From Desnuesiella massiliensis (GTDB taxonomy: Bacteria; Bacillota; Clostridia; Clostridiales; Clostridiaceae), in contig NZ_LN879454.1 of the NCBI RefSeq assembly GCF_001403615.1, forward strand, positions 62,001 to 126,000: a stretch of DNA of 64,000 nt, read 5' to 3'. How positions within the stretch are numbered: the stretch's first letter is position 1; every line of letters starts with the position of its first letter. The position numbers and the translations under genes are program-made. Below the pieces are notes generated by a model that had not been told where the DNA came from, made no database searches, and saw only the letters and a program-made list of their open reading frames with translations. Below, in pieces: positions 1 through 8,069 of the stretch.

Positions 1-2
1 AA

Positions 3-479
3 GCGGCAGTGGCTATGGTACTTGAGATAGCTAGATATTTCAAAGAAAATGGACTAGTACCTGAATATACCACTCACTTTTTTATCAGCAATTACGAAGA
101 AATGGGACATGGTGTTGCCATGAGCAGCATACCAAAGCAGGTTAAGGAAATGGTAGCAATAGATATAGCTCCAGTAGGTGAAGGTCAGCAATCTTCAGAG
201 TATGCTGTGACCATAGCAGCAAAGGATAAAAAGACTGTATATGATTTTGAACTCAGAGAAAAACTTATAGATCTAGCAGAAAAGAATGCTATAGACTATA
301 AAATAGATGTATTCAATAGCTATAGCTCAGATGCTACTCAAGCTATACATCAAGGAGCAGATTTAAAATTTGCTTGTGTAGGACCAGGGGTTGAAGGTAC
401 TCATCACTATGAGAGAACTCATATTTCTTCCATAGAAAACAATATTAAACTTCTTATTTCATATATGACAAGTAAATAA
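3..479 (+). CDS. M42 family metallo-aminopeptidase, C-terminal part
   Basis: The reading frame is open from the first bases of the window, so the N-terminus lies outside it and the GTG at 9 is not a real start. The 158 visible residues match the second half of M42 (glutamyl aminopeptidase/PepA/YsdC-like) zinc or cobalt peptidases. The segment NYEEMGHG carries the catalytic/metal Glu pair, DIAP carries a metal Asp, and ERTH near the end supplies the last metal His. These enzymes are cytosolic dodecamers that trim N-terminal residues from peptides. A strong terminator follows. Family assignment is firm; substrate preference cannot be told. Confidence 0.86.
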   Translation, partial: AAVAMVLEIARYFKENGLVPEYTTHFFISNYEEMGHGVAMSSIPKQVKEMVAIDIAPVGEGQQSSEYAVTIAAKDKKTVYDFELREKLIDLAEKNAIDYKIDVFNSYSSDATQAIHQGADLKFACVGPGVEGTHHYERTHISSIENNIKLLISYMTSK

Positions 480-490
480 ATTGTAGAAAA

Positions 491-526
491 ATCCTTTAAA
501 TTGAAAATAATTTAAAGGATTTTTTA
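491..526 (+). terminator. Rho-independent terminator of the M42 peptidase gene
   Basis: Perfect 10-bp stem, 491-500 with 511-520, around a 10-nt loop and followed by a T run. Confidence 0.85.
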
Positions 527-717
527 TGCAATTTTTATAGAAAAATGCATAAAGAGGCATTACTATACAAGAATTTAATGTAAATGCATGTACTTGATGT
601 AATTTAGCTAGGTGGCATTAGCGTGAATATTTTAGATATAAAAATATTCATAGAAACTATGAGAAGTGTGCATAATTATAAAATAATTAACGTAATTTAT
701 TCAAAAATGAAGGTGTG

Positions 718-746
718 TTGACTGATAAATTGCAAAAATGTATAAT
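718..746 (+). promoter_or_regulatory. SigA-type promoter of the YitT gene
   Basis: TTGACT at 718-723 and TATAAT at 741-746 are separated by exactly 17 bp. The leader to the ATG at 849 is about 95 nt and contains only weak hairpins. The rest of 527-717 holds nothing I can identify. Confidence 0.75.
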
Positions 747-848
747 TAAATTGTAATATTAGTATTTTCTAATACATAGGTAAAAAAGTATGGTTACTTT
801 TGAAAAGGATTTCATCAACTTTGATTTGGTGAGATTGGGGGAGAGTTT

Positions 849-1703
849 ATGTGGGATTTAAAAAAAGAGATTAAAGATTATTTAATTATTACTTTAGGCG
901 TATTTTTAGTGGCTGGAGCTATATATTTTTTCCTTATGCCTAATAATATAGCCGGAGGGATTAATGGCTTAGCCATGGTTATTAATCATTACATCCCTAT
1001 AATACCAGTGGGAGCTCTTATGATAATTATGAACATAATATTATTCGTAGTGGCTTTCTTGGTTATAGGGCCAAGCTTTGGAGCAAGAACAGTCTATGCC
1101 AGTTTTTCGCTCTCGGGTGCTATATGGTTATTTGGATATATATATCCAATGGATAGACCCTTTACTAATGATGTTTTACTAGAGCTGTTTTTCGGTATAG
1201 TAGTACAAGGTGTAGGCATGGCCATAATATTTAATGAGGATGCCTCCACAGGAGGTACTGATATAATTGCAAAAATTCTTAATAAATACTTACATATAAA
1301 CATAGGTAAAGGGGTTCTGACAGCGGATTTAAGTGTTACTTTGCTAGCGGGCTTTACCTTTGGTCTACAAGAGGGATTATATACCTTATTATCTGTAATA
1401 TTAAATGGAGTGGTTATAGATAGAATGATAGAAGGCTTAAACTCTTGCAAGGAAATTAGAATCATAAGCAATAAGAATAAGGAAATAGAGGAATTTATAT
1501 TAAAAGAATTAGGCAGAGGGGCTACTACCTATTATGCTAAAGGTTCCTTTAGCCAAAAGGACATAGAGGTGCTATGTACTGTGGTAGATACAAAGGAACT
1601 CATAAAGATAAAGAATTTTATAAGGACTGTGGATAAAAACGCTTTTGTCAATGTTACTGAGGTTTTTGAAACCTTGGGAGACGGATTTAAGAGCATGGCC
1701 TAG
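849..1703 (+). CDS. YitT family membrane protein (DUF161/DUF2179)
   Basis: Integral membrane protein of 284 residues, the usual YitT length. Several hydrophobic segments fill residues 10-200, with the family-typical glycine-rich stretches NNIAGGINGLA near residue 32 and EDASTGGTDIIA near 130. A soluble DUF2179 domain follows (about 200-280). The start is ATG after GGGGGAG. YitT proteins are common in Firmicutes; some have been linked to sugar or cation transport but the substrate is generally unknown. It stands alone behind its own SigA promoter. Family is certain, function is not. Confidence 0.9.
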   Translation: MWDLKKEIKDYLIITLGVFLVAGAIYFFLMPNNIAGGINGLAMVINHYIPIIPVGALMIIMNIILFVVAFLVIGPSFGARTVYASFSLSGAIWLFGYIYPMDRPFTNDVLLELFFGIVVQGVGMAIIFNEDASTGGTDIIAKILNKYLHINIGKGVLTADLSVTLLAGFTFGLQEGLYTLLSVILNGVVIDRMIEGLNSCKEIRIISNKNKEIEEFILKELGRGATTYYAKGSFSQKDIEVLCTVVDTKELIKIKNFIRTVDKNAFVNVTEVFETLGDGFKSMA

Positions 1704-1709
1704 GGCTAA

Positions 1710-1830
1710 TTAACAACGCACGATGCACAATTCACAATTGAGGAAATTTTTTCTCCACTGCGTTACGAAAAAATATAAATTATAAAGCAAAGCTTTGGCT
1801 AAATAATTAGCTGTAAGCTTTGCTTTTTAG
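1710..1830. repeat. Palindromic element family 1, copy A (left arm and core)
   Basis: The GCACAATTCACAATTGAGG-type left arm and the TTTTTTCTCC...TTACG block recur at 9413 and 28178. The core is a hairpin (1783-1794 with 1814-1826) with loop GGCTAA...TTAGC followed by T residues, so it also works as the terminator of the YitT gene. The right terminal arm seen in copy C is missing here. Confidence 0.7.
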
Positions 1831-1941
1831 TTGAAGTTGTTTACTTAATTTTTGAGCTTTTTATAGGGTTAAATTTTTCATTTTAGTGAGTACTTTTAAA
1901 GGTACCCTCATATATAATACCATTTTAAACCATATTTGTAA

Positions 1942-2150
1942 CTAATATTTCCTTTTAAGATAAGAGAGTGCAAAGGCATAACCCAAAATTCCGAAAGCTA
2001 GCTCTGTGCAGGTTCTTGTAGACACATTCAGGTCAAGGCTAATCTCTCTTGCTAAAAACCAAAGGATAGAGACTATTAGGCAATAAAATCCTACAGATAA
2101 GGCTTTATTTTATTGCAACCTTTTTATCCTTATAGTAGTCTAAAGGGTGA
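1942..2150 (-). pseudogene. Remnant of a small membrane protein gene
   Basis: Read on the minus strand, 2109-1942 gives about 55 coherent residues with two hydrophobic segments (ALSVGFYCLIVSILWFL and AFGILGYAFALSYL), ending in a stop at 1942-1944. Joining the adjacent frame just upstream (about 2150-2113) across one base adds a basic start of the kind HPLDYYKDKKVAIK. This suggests a frameshifted and 5'-truncated gene whose remains overlap the sigma-factor promoter. No start codon is left. The family is not recognised with certainty; it resembles the small DUF2178/DUF3796-type membrane proteins. Confidence 0.4.
2114..2142 (+). promoter_or_regulatory. ECF-type promoter, probably autoregulated
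   Basis: TGCAAC at 2114-2119 followed by CTTTTT, then AGTCTA at 2137-2142 after 17 bp. This resembles the AAC/CGTC pattern of ECF sigma promoters, and it lies immediately upstream of the ECF sigma gene at 2164. Confidence 0.55.
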
Positions 2151-2163
2151 AAGGGGGTAAATT

Positions 2164-2697
2164 ATGGATTTTATGGAAGGCGTATTAGAAAGCTATGGAG
2201 ATAGAGTATTGAAATTATGCTATATAATATTGAAAGATCTCCATGCGGCACAGGATTTAACTCAAGAAGTATTTATTCAAGTTTATAAAAGCAGAAGTAA
2301 GTTTAGAGAAGAAAGCTCCCTTTATACTTGGATTTATAAGATAGCCATTAATAAATGCAGGACCTATGCTAAAAGGCATAGCAGGATGGTTTATTTTGAT
2401 AGTGAGGAAATAAATCTTTTAGTTGACAATGACTTCAGTGAAGAAGAGTTGAGTTTAGAGGAAAGTGTAGTAAGATCAATAAGTTCAGCGAAAATAAAGG
2501 ATATAATAACAGGCATTAAGCCTATCTATAGAGAGGTAATACTTTTATATTATTTTGAGGACTTAAGCATCAAAGATATAGCTGAAGTATTAGAGGAAAA
2601 AGAAAGTACTATAAAATCAAAGCTATTTAGAGCTAGGGAATTGTTAAAGCAAGAGTTTATAAAGGAGGGAATAGCCAATGAAGCAGAAGGATTTTAA
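2164..2697 (+). CDS. RNA polymerase sigma factor, ECF subfamily
   Basis: A 177-residue sigma-70 family factor with only region 2 (about residues 8-75, including DLTQEVFIQVYKS and the WIYKIAINKCR helix) and region 4 (about 110-165, the helix-turn-helix with LSIKDIAEVLEEKESTIKSKL). There is no region 1 or 3, as expected for ECF factors. It redirects RNA polymerase to a small regulon. The stop overlaps the start of the next gene by 20 bp, so translation is coupled to the likely anti-sigma factor. An ECF-like promoter in front suggests self-activation. The signal sensed is unknown. Confidence 0.93.
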   Translation: MDFMEGVLESYGDRVLKLCYIILKDLHAAQDLTQEVFIQVYKSRSKFREESSLYTWIYKIAINKCRTYAKRHSRMVYFDSEEINLLVDNDFSEEELSLEESVVRSISSAKIKDIITGIKPIYREVILLYYFEDLSIKDIAEVLEEKESTIKSKLFRARELLKQEFIKEGIANEAEGF

Positions 2698-3031
2698 GGA
2701 GCTAATAAAAGATAGCTTAGAAAAGGAACTAGGAGATATAAAAATGTCCAAGGACTTAAGAGAACAAATACTTTATAAAACTTCAAAAGCCAACTGGCTT
2801 AAAAGATTTTTAAATAAAGAAATAACCCTGTCCTTACCGGCTTTCGCATTGGGTATTGTTTTAATATTCATCTCTCTTCCAGCTATAAATATTATGGTGA
2901 ATTATAATAAGTTAAATCTTCAATATAAAACCATACCAAAAGAAAGGATAGTAACGGTAGGAACCTTTAATATTATAGTATCAGAGAAAGAACAGGGAGG
3001 GAAAAAGCTTTATGAGAAAAATAACCCTTAA
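2678..3031 (+). CDS. Putative membrane anti-sigma factor
   Basis: A 117-residue protein with a charged cytoplasmic N-terminus (1-50), one membrane segment (about 51-74) and a short outer tail. Its position right after, and overlapping, the ECF sigma gene is the main argument for an anti-sigma role; the architecture fits. No HxxxCxxC zinc anti-sigma motif is seen, so it would be an atypical type. The ribosome site AAAGGAGG lies inside the sigma gene. It overlaps the next gene by 20 bp as well, so the three genes form one translationally coupled unit. Confidence 0.65.
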   Translation: MKQKDFKELIKDSLEKELGDIKMSKDLREQILYKTSKANWLKRFLNKEITLSLPAFALGIVLIFISLPAINIMVNYNKLNLQYKTIPKERIVTVGTFNIIVSEKEQGGKKLYEKNNP

Positions 3032-5216
3032 GGTGAAGCATATATTAATTTTAATGTGTTGTATTATTTTCATGATTCTTATGATTCCCAAAGCCCTTGT
3101 CTATATATCAGATAAGATAGCAGAAAAAAATCCTGATGCAGCTAATAAATTATTGAAAATATATACCTCTATGAGCCTCACTAAAGCACAGAGGGGAGAA
3201 GGACTATATAAGCTAGCTGGTATAAAACCAAACAATCTTAATAGTATAATTTCAAGCAATGGACACTTTAATCCTGGAGGAACTCAGCTTATAAAGAAAA
3301 GTGATATTGATAATGCTATAGAATGCTATAAGAAGGTTATGGAGCTAGGAGAGGATAATCTCTATTATGAAAGAGCTTATAATGGCATTATAAGGCTTTA
3401 TTACTTGAACGGAAATCATAAGGAAGCTCAATCACTTATAGAAGAAGGAATTAACAAAAAAAATTATATAAGCCTAGTAGCCTCAAAGCATAAAATAATT
3501 TATTTACTATCAGAGAGAAGGGAGCAGGAAGCAGAAGATCTAGGGTTAAAGTTATTAGAAAACAATAAAGAGGATATGGATTTAAATATAATAGTAGGCT
3601 ATATATATTACTTTAAGGGAGATAAGGATAAAGCAAAAGAATATTGGACAGCCCAGAGTAATAAGGGGTATAACTATGAAAAAGCTGAAAATTACGTTTC
3701 CTTTTGGTATTCTTTAGTCATACCCTATAATAGGAGGAGTAACGAGGATTATGAGGATAAAACTATTGAAGGAAAAGGAGAAGTGAGAGGAAGGGTAATA
3801 GTAGACGGTAAACCCATAGCTTTTGCCTTAGTATGGATTGATAAGGATGATAGTACGATTTTTGATACTTGGAGATTAGATGGAGGAAGGTTTGCTATTA
3901 CTAATTCTCAAGGAGAGTATGTGATTAAAGATGTAGAAGCGGGAATTTATGTACAGGGCCTATATGTGCCAAGACATCTTCTTACAGATGCTGTACTTCA
4001 GAGAAGTGATTATAGATATGTTAATATAAGAACTGGAGAAACTACAAATAAAGACTATAATTTTGTAAAGATATTCTCATTAAGTCCTAAAGGAGAAGTC
4101 ATACCCAAGGATGGAAAGGTTAAATTAGCTTGGCCTAAAGTGGAAGGGACTAGCTATTACAGACTCGGATACGATATGAATATGGGTGGAGCAATAGCAA
4201 GTAGAATTTTTGCTGAAAATATATTGAAAGAGGAACTTGATTTAAATTACAACGACTTATTACAAGCTCAAATGTCGCGCACTATATCTGATGAAGGTAA
4301 GATAAATCCAGAATATTTTATAGGACCGCTACCTGGTCAGGGCATTAATGTATATATAGAAGCTTATGATAAGGAAGGAAATCTTATAAATAGCTCTAAG
4401 GCTCATATATCAAATCCCAAAGATATAACCAGCATAAAAGAAGCCCCTAGGGAACTTTCTGAGGGCGAAAAGCTTATAGCTAAGGGTGATTATGAAGAGG
4501 CCTTTAAGTACTATGAAAAGTCAGTGTCTGAAAATCCTCAAAATATCAAAGATGCTAAAGTGCTGCTAACTATCTATTCTGCTGGTATGATTTATGATAG
4601 GGACTTCAAAGAATCGAAATATAGAGATGTTAGAAAAGCTCTTGAGCTAAACAATGCTATATATGATATTACTAAGGATAGAGACTATTTTATAGAAAGC
4701 CTTTTTAAAATAGAGACTCGCAGCTTAGAAGATTTAAATGTAGAGGAGGCTAAGCTGCTAGAAAAGGAATATGATAAATTAAAAGGAGAGCACATACCCT
4801 ATTACTATTATTTTGATATAGCCTTGAACTATAGGAGATTAGGTAAATTAGAGGAAGCCTCAAAGATGTATGGTAAAGCCTTAGAAGAGAATAAGTATGG
4901 TAAGGATATGCGATTTGAGGGGGTATTACTAAGGCTTTATTTAGAAGAGTCTTGGGAGGAGTTTTTAGATAGCTGTAATTTAAGCTTCTACAAAATTGAT
5001 AAGGAAGCCTTGAAGGCGAATATAAAAGGTATGCAGTTAAAGTTTAAGAGTTCTGAGGAATATATCTTATATAAAAAGGCTTTAGAGGTATTAATAAGCC
5101 CTGGAGAGAGGAAAGAAAAAAAGGAGAGTTTTTTACAAATATATAATAAATCTACTGGAGACTTAAGGAAGGTACTGAAGAGTATAGATAAATATTATCA
5201 CTATATAGGGGAGTAA
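3012..5216 (+). CDS. Membrane-anchored TPR protein with carboxypeptidase-regulatory-like domain
   Basis: 734 residues. One N-terminal membrane segment (about 8-30) anchors a large outside part. Residues about 80-240 are helical repeats of TPR type. Residues about 255-330 look like a CarboxypepD_reg beta-sandwich (GEVRGRVIVDGKPIAFALVW ... NSQGEYVIKDVEAGIY). A fibronectin-like stretch follows to about 470, then a second TPR block to the end. It is the third gene of the sigma/anti-sigma operon and may be the effector or the signal-sensing partner at the cell surface. The exact function is unknown. Confidence 0.7.
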   Translation: MRKITLKVKHILILMCCIIFMILMIPKALVYISDKIAEKNPDAANKLLKIYTSMSLTKAQRGEGLYKLAGIKPNNLNSIISSNGHFNPGGTQLIKKSDIDNAIECYKKVMELGEDNLYYERAYNGIIRLYYLNGNHKEAQSLIEEGINKKNYISLVASKHKIIYLLSERREQEAEDLGLKLLENNKEDMDLNIIVGYIYYFKGDKDKAKEYWTAQSNKGYNYEKAENYVSFWYSLVIPYNRRSNEDYEDKTIEGKGEVRGRVIVDGKPIAFALVWIDKDDSTIFDTWRLDGGRFAITNSQGEYVIKDVEAGIYVQGLYVPRHLLTDAVLQRSDYRYVNIRTGETTNKDYNFVKIFSLSPKGEVIPKDGKVKLAWPKVEGTSYYRLGYDMNMGGAIASRIFAENILKEELDLNYNDLLQAQMSRTISDEGKINPEYFIGPLPGQGINVYIEAYDKEGNLINSSKAHISNPKDITSIKEAPRELSEGEKLIAKGDYEEAFKYYEKSVSENPQNIKDAKVLLTIYSAGMIYDRDFKESKYRDVRKALELNNAIYDITKDRDYFIESLFKIETRSLEDLNVEEAKLLEKEYDKLKGEHIPYYYYFDIALNYRRLGKLEEASKMYGKALEENKYGKDMRFEGVLLRLYLEESWEEFLDSCNLSFYKIDKEALKANIKGMQLKFKSSEEYILYKKALEVLISPGERKEKKESFLQIYNKSTGDLRKVLKSIDKYYHYIGE

Positions 5217-5253
5217 AGCCTTTTAAAATAATTAAGAGAAGGGTACTAATAGA

Positions 5254-5715
5254 ATGAAGAAATTTAGAATTATACAGGATTGTGTAAACAATATGTTAAA
5301 AGAGTCTAAAGATAAGAACGAGATTATGTATGGGACGTTACGGCTTAATGGAACCTGTCTTTTTGCTAAGTTATTAGCGCAAAGACGAAAGCTTGATGTG
5401 GAGCTTTGTGCTATAGCAGCCATGCTTTATGAGTATGGAATTTATAAAATTAAAGAAGAAGTAAATACTAGAGTTTGTGCAGCTGAAGTCGAAAGATTAA
5501 TGAGAGTTCAAGGATGCTTTACAAGGGAAGAGATAGAATTAGTTAGTAAAATGATATTAAATTGCAGAAACTATCATGAGCAGGGAGATGCTTATGAAGA
5601 GCTATTAAAGGATGCAGATATACTGTTTAGATATCTTTACATTGGAAGTATGGAAGGTGTCGAGCTATATAAAAGTAGAATTCATAAGGTGTTAAGAGAG
5701 TTAAATATAGAATAG
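5254..5715 (+). CDS. Degenerate HD-domain-like protein
   Basis: A 153-residue soluble protein. The helix AKLLAQRRKLDVELCAIAAMLYEYG matches the HD-domain pattern in which hydrophobic residues precede an HD pair (usually LLHDIG), but the HD pair is replaced by YE. A later LLKDADIL segment keeps the distal Asp typical of the fold. It is therefore probably a non-catalytic HD relative. It lies 37 bp after the TPR gene, in front of the operon terminator, so it is likely the fourth gene of the ECF unit. Role unknown. Confidence 0.5.
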   Translation: MKKFRIIQDCVNNMLKESKDKNEIMYGTLRLNGTCLFAKLLAQRRKLDVELCAIAAMLYEYGIYKIKEEVNTRVCAAEVERLMRVQGCFTREEIELVSKMILNCRNYHEQGDAYEELLKDADILFRYLYIGSMEGVELYKSRIHKVLRELNIE

Positions 5716-5732
5716 ACCTTAAAATAGATAGT

Positions 5733-5783
5733 ATGTATGGGATAGGAAGCGCAAAGTAATAGCTTCCTCCCATACATTTTTTA
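5733..5783 (+). terminator. Terminator of the ECF operon
   Basis: Stem 5733-5750 with 5762-5777, GC-containing, followed by a T run. Confidence 0.85.
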
Positions 5784-5822
5784 TTAAGAGTAAAAGGCTA
5801 AATCATACGATAACTAAAAATC

Positions 5823-6680
5823 CTAAGAATTTTTCTTATTACCTAAGAAAGTACAACCTAATATTAGAATCCCTCCAAGGATTTGAAGTAAAGTCAAGTT
5901 TTCTTTTAAAAACAAAGTGCTAAAAACCACTGCGGATATGGGATCTATATAGCTTACTAAAGCTACAGTTTGAGCCTTTATATCTTTAATAGAAGAAAAA
6001 TACATTGCATAAGGCAGTGCCGTATGTATTATGCCTACAATTAAAATAAAGAAAATAGTGTTTGAATTAGAAATGTGTAAGTTATTTCTATAAATTATAA
6101 AAGGCAGCAGTATTAAAGTGGCTGTTGAAATTTGAATCAGGGTGGTTATGTAACCTGACAAACCTTTTATGTATTTATTCATCAATACTACTGAGGCATA
6201 GAATATGGCTGCCAGAATCCCAAAAGTAATACCTAAGCTGTGGTTATAGGAGGTAGTGGTATCGATGATCTGATTGCTAAGTACCAAATATAAGCCAAAC
6301 ATAGCACCTATAACGGCGATAAGCTTAGCTTTAGTAAACTGTTCCTTTAAAACTATAGGAGATAAAAGTATTATGAATACTGGAGCAAAATAGTAGCTTA
6401 GAGTAGCATTGGCTATAGTGGTGTATTTGTAGGCTTGAAATAGAAAGATCCAGTTAATAGATATAGCTATGCCTGAACAAATTAATAATATTACATTCTT
6501 TTTTTCAAACTTACTCTTCTCTGTTCTTTTAAATATGATTACATATAAAATAAGAAAAACACTTGCTATGACTCCTCTTAGAAATACTATTTCCATAGAA
6601 GGCAAGTCTATATTCTTTACAAAAAGTCCGATGCTTCCCCAAATGATCATAGAGATAATGATTTTAAGTAGTGAATTCAA
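5823..6680 (-). CDS. EamA family (DMT superfamily) permease
   Basis: 285 residues with about ten hydrophobic segments in two homologous EamA halves. PLPS-type features are visible, such as SMEIVFLRG near residue 30, NWIFLFQAYKYT in the first half and SYIDPISAVVFSTLFLKE in the second. It is probably an exporter of amino acids or metabolites. The start is TTG at 6680, directly after an A-AGGGGGGG ribosome site. It is transcribed away from trhO across a region with two dyads. Confidence 0.88.
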   Translation of the reverse strand: MNSLLKIIISMIIWGSIGLFVKNIDLPSMEIVFLRGVIASVFLILYVIIFKRTEKSKFEKKNVILLICSGIAISINWIFLFQAYKYTTIANATLSYYFAPVFIILLSPIVLKEQFTKAKLIAVIGAMFGLYLVLSNQIIDTTTSYNHSLGITFGILAAIFYASVVLMNKYIKGLSGYITTLIQISTATLILLPFIIYRNNLHISNSNTIFFILIVGIIHTALPYAMYFSSIKDIKAQTVALVSYIDPISAVVFSTLFLKENLTLLQILGGILILGCTFLGNKKNS

Positions 6681-6712
6681 AGGTACCCCCCCTTAAAAGC
6701 TTTTTATAAAAT

Positions 6713-6741
6713 ATGATATCAGTTGATTTAACTTAATTCAA
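6713..6741 (-). promoter_or_regulatory. Putative promoter of the EamA gene
   Basis: On the minus strand TTGAAT (6741-6736) and TATCAT (6718-6713) are 17 bp apart, about 30 bp before the TTG start. Confidence 0.45.
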
Positions 6742-6764
6742 TACTTTTATATGGTAAAGCGAAT

Positions 6765-6783
6765 ATTGATAATTTATATCAAT
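6765..6783. promoter_or_regulatory. Dyad in the EamA-trhO divergent region
   Basis: ATTGATA (6765-6771) and TATCAAT (6777-6783) form a perfect 7-5-7 inverted repeat. A regulator binding site is possible; which regulator is unknown. Confidence 0.35.
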
Positions 6784-6811
6784 TAATAAATATTACCATT
6801 TACAAAACGGA

Positions 6812-6826
6812 TGATAATTATTATCA
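6812..6826. promoter_or_regulatory. Fur-like box
   Basis: TGATAATTATTATCA is an exact match to the 7-1-7 Fur consensus (TGATAAT-N-ATTATCA). It touches a TATAAT at 6827-6832 on the plus strand, so a bound repressor would block that promoter. Confidence 0.55.
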
Positions 6827-6948
6827 TATAATATGTACTATATGCATAATGTTAAAGTTCTTAATTATATCTTGGTCGAAGGGTATTAGAACTTTTGAAA
6901 TGTATATAGCAATATGAATATGCAATTCATAGAGAAAGGAAAGTTTAT

Positions 6949-7884
6949 ATGGATAAAAATTATAGAGTTTTGCTTTATTATAAATTTGTAAAGCTTGATA
7001 ATGTAGAGGATTTTGCAAAGGAACACCTAGAGTTCTGTAAGTCTATAGGGCTTAAAGGCCGTATTCTTGTGGCGGAAGAGGGTATAAACGGGACCGTTTC
7101 TGGAACTGTTGAAGCTACAGAGCAATATATTATGGCTATGCATAAAGATGAAAGATTTAAGGATATGGTATTTAAAATAGACGAAGTAGAGGAACATACC
7201 TTTAAGAAGATGTTTGTTCGTCCAAGAAAGAGCATTATAACGCTAAAGCCTGAGGATGATGTAAATCCGCAGGAGCTTACAGGAAAGTATTTAAGTCCTG
7301 TGGAATTTTATGAGGCTCTTCAAGATGAAAACACCATAGTGGTAGATGGAAGAAATGATTATGAATACGAAATAGGACACTTTAGAAATGCCATTAGGCC
7401 AGAGGTAAAGAATTTTAAGGAATTTCCTAAGTGGATTGAAGAAAATTTGAGTGAATATAAGGATAAGAGGATTATAAGCTACTGTACTGGCGGTATAAGA
7501 TGCGAAAAGCTCACTGGAGTTCTCATAAATAAGGGATTTAAGGATGTAGCTCAATTAGAGGGAGGTATCGTTACTTATAGTAAGGATCCTCAGGTAGAAG
7601 GTAGGCTCTTTGATGGAAAGTGCTATGTTTTCGATGAAAGAATAGCTGTAAAAATAAATAATACAGAAGAAGATATAGTTATAAGCCAGTGCAAGTATTG
7701 TGGCAAGCCTAGTGACAGATATATAAATTGCAGTAATGATGATTGCCATGATCAGCACATTTGCTGCGAAGAGTGTGAAAAATTACATCAGGGATTCTGT
7801 TCTGAGGCATGTAAGGAACATGTAAAGCAGTATCCACAACGAAATGCTAATTTGAGACTTAGAATGACTTTGAGTAATAGTTAG
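6949..7884 (+). CDS. trhO: tRNA uridine-34 hydroxylase (rhodanese family)
   Basis: A 311-residue member of the UPF0176/TrhO family, which hydroxylates U34 of certain tRNAs in an oxygen-dependent step. The N-terminal domain contains the family motif EEGINGTVSGT (about 43-53). The rhodanese domain carries the active-site loop CTGGIRC with Cys179. The C-terminal 60 residues hold the usual Cys-rich cluster (CKYCG ... CHDQHICCEECEK ... CSEACKEH), probably metal binding. The start ATG follows a GAAAGGAAAG ribosome site. It has its own divergent promoter region with a Fur-like dyad. Confidence 0.93.
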   Translation: MDKNYRVLLYYKFVKLDNVEDFAKEHLEFCKSIGLKGRILVAEEGINGTVSGTVEATEQYIMAMHKDERFKDMVFKIDEVEEHTFKKMFVRPRKSIITLKPEDDVNPQELTGKYLSPVEFYEALQDENTIVVDGRNDYEYEIGHFRNAIRPEVKNFKEFPKWIEENLSEYKDKRIISYCTGGIRCEKLTGVLINKGFKDVAQLEGGIVTYSKDPQVEGRLFDGKCYVFDERIAVKINNTEEDIVISQCKYCGKPSDRYINCSNDDCHDQHICCEECEKLHQGFCSEACKEHVKQYPQRNANLRLRMTLSNS

Positions 7885-7968
7885 AGTTCAAAGTTACAAC
7901 AATGTAAGCTTAGAATATGCTTTTGTAATTCAGTTCAATGGATTAGGACAGGCCTTTCTCTTATAATT

Positions 7969-8038
7969 AAGGCATGGTAAAAAACAACTAATCAAACATA
8001 CGAGTAGACTGACTAGTTATTTTTTTGGAGATGCCTAA
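7969..8038 (+). other. GGCAT...ATGCC hairpin element, copy 1
   Basis: About 70 bp palindromic element upstream of the gene at 8070, starting right after a TATAAT (7962-7967). The outer arms are AAGGCAT/ATGCCTAAA. The inner stem AACTAATCA/TGACTAGTT encloses a loop with ACGAGTAGAC, which is also present in copy 2 at 16202. It could be a structured leader RNA or a small mobile palindrome. Confidence 0.5.
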
Positions 8039-8069
8039 ATTAAAGATTAGAGAAAGGGAGCTGTTAGTT

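Noticed and set aside
1094..1471. 125-codon minus-strand frame inside the YitT gene
   Set aside because: Shadow of a membrane protein gene; no start signals.
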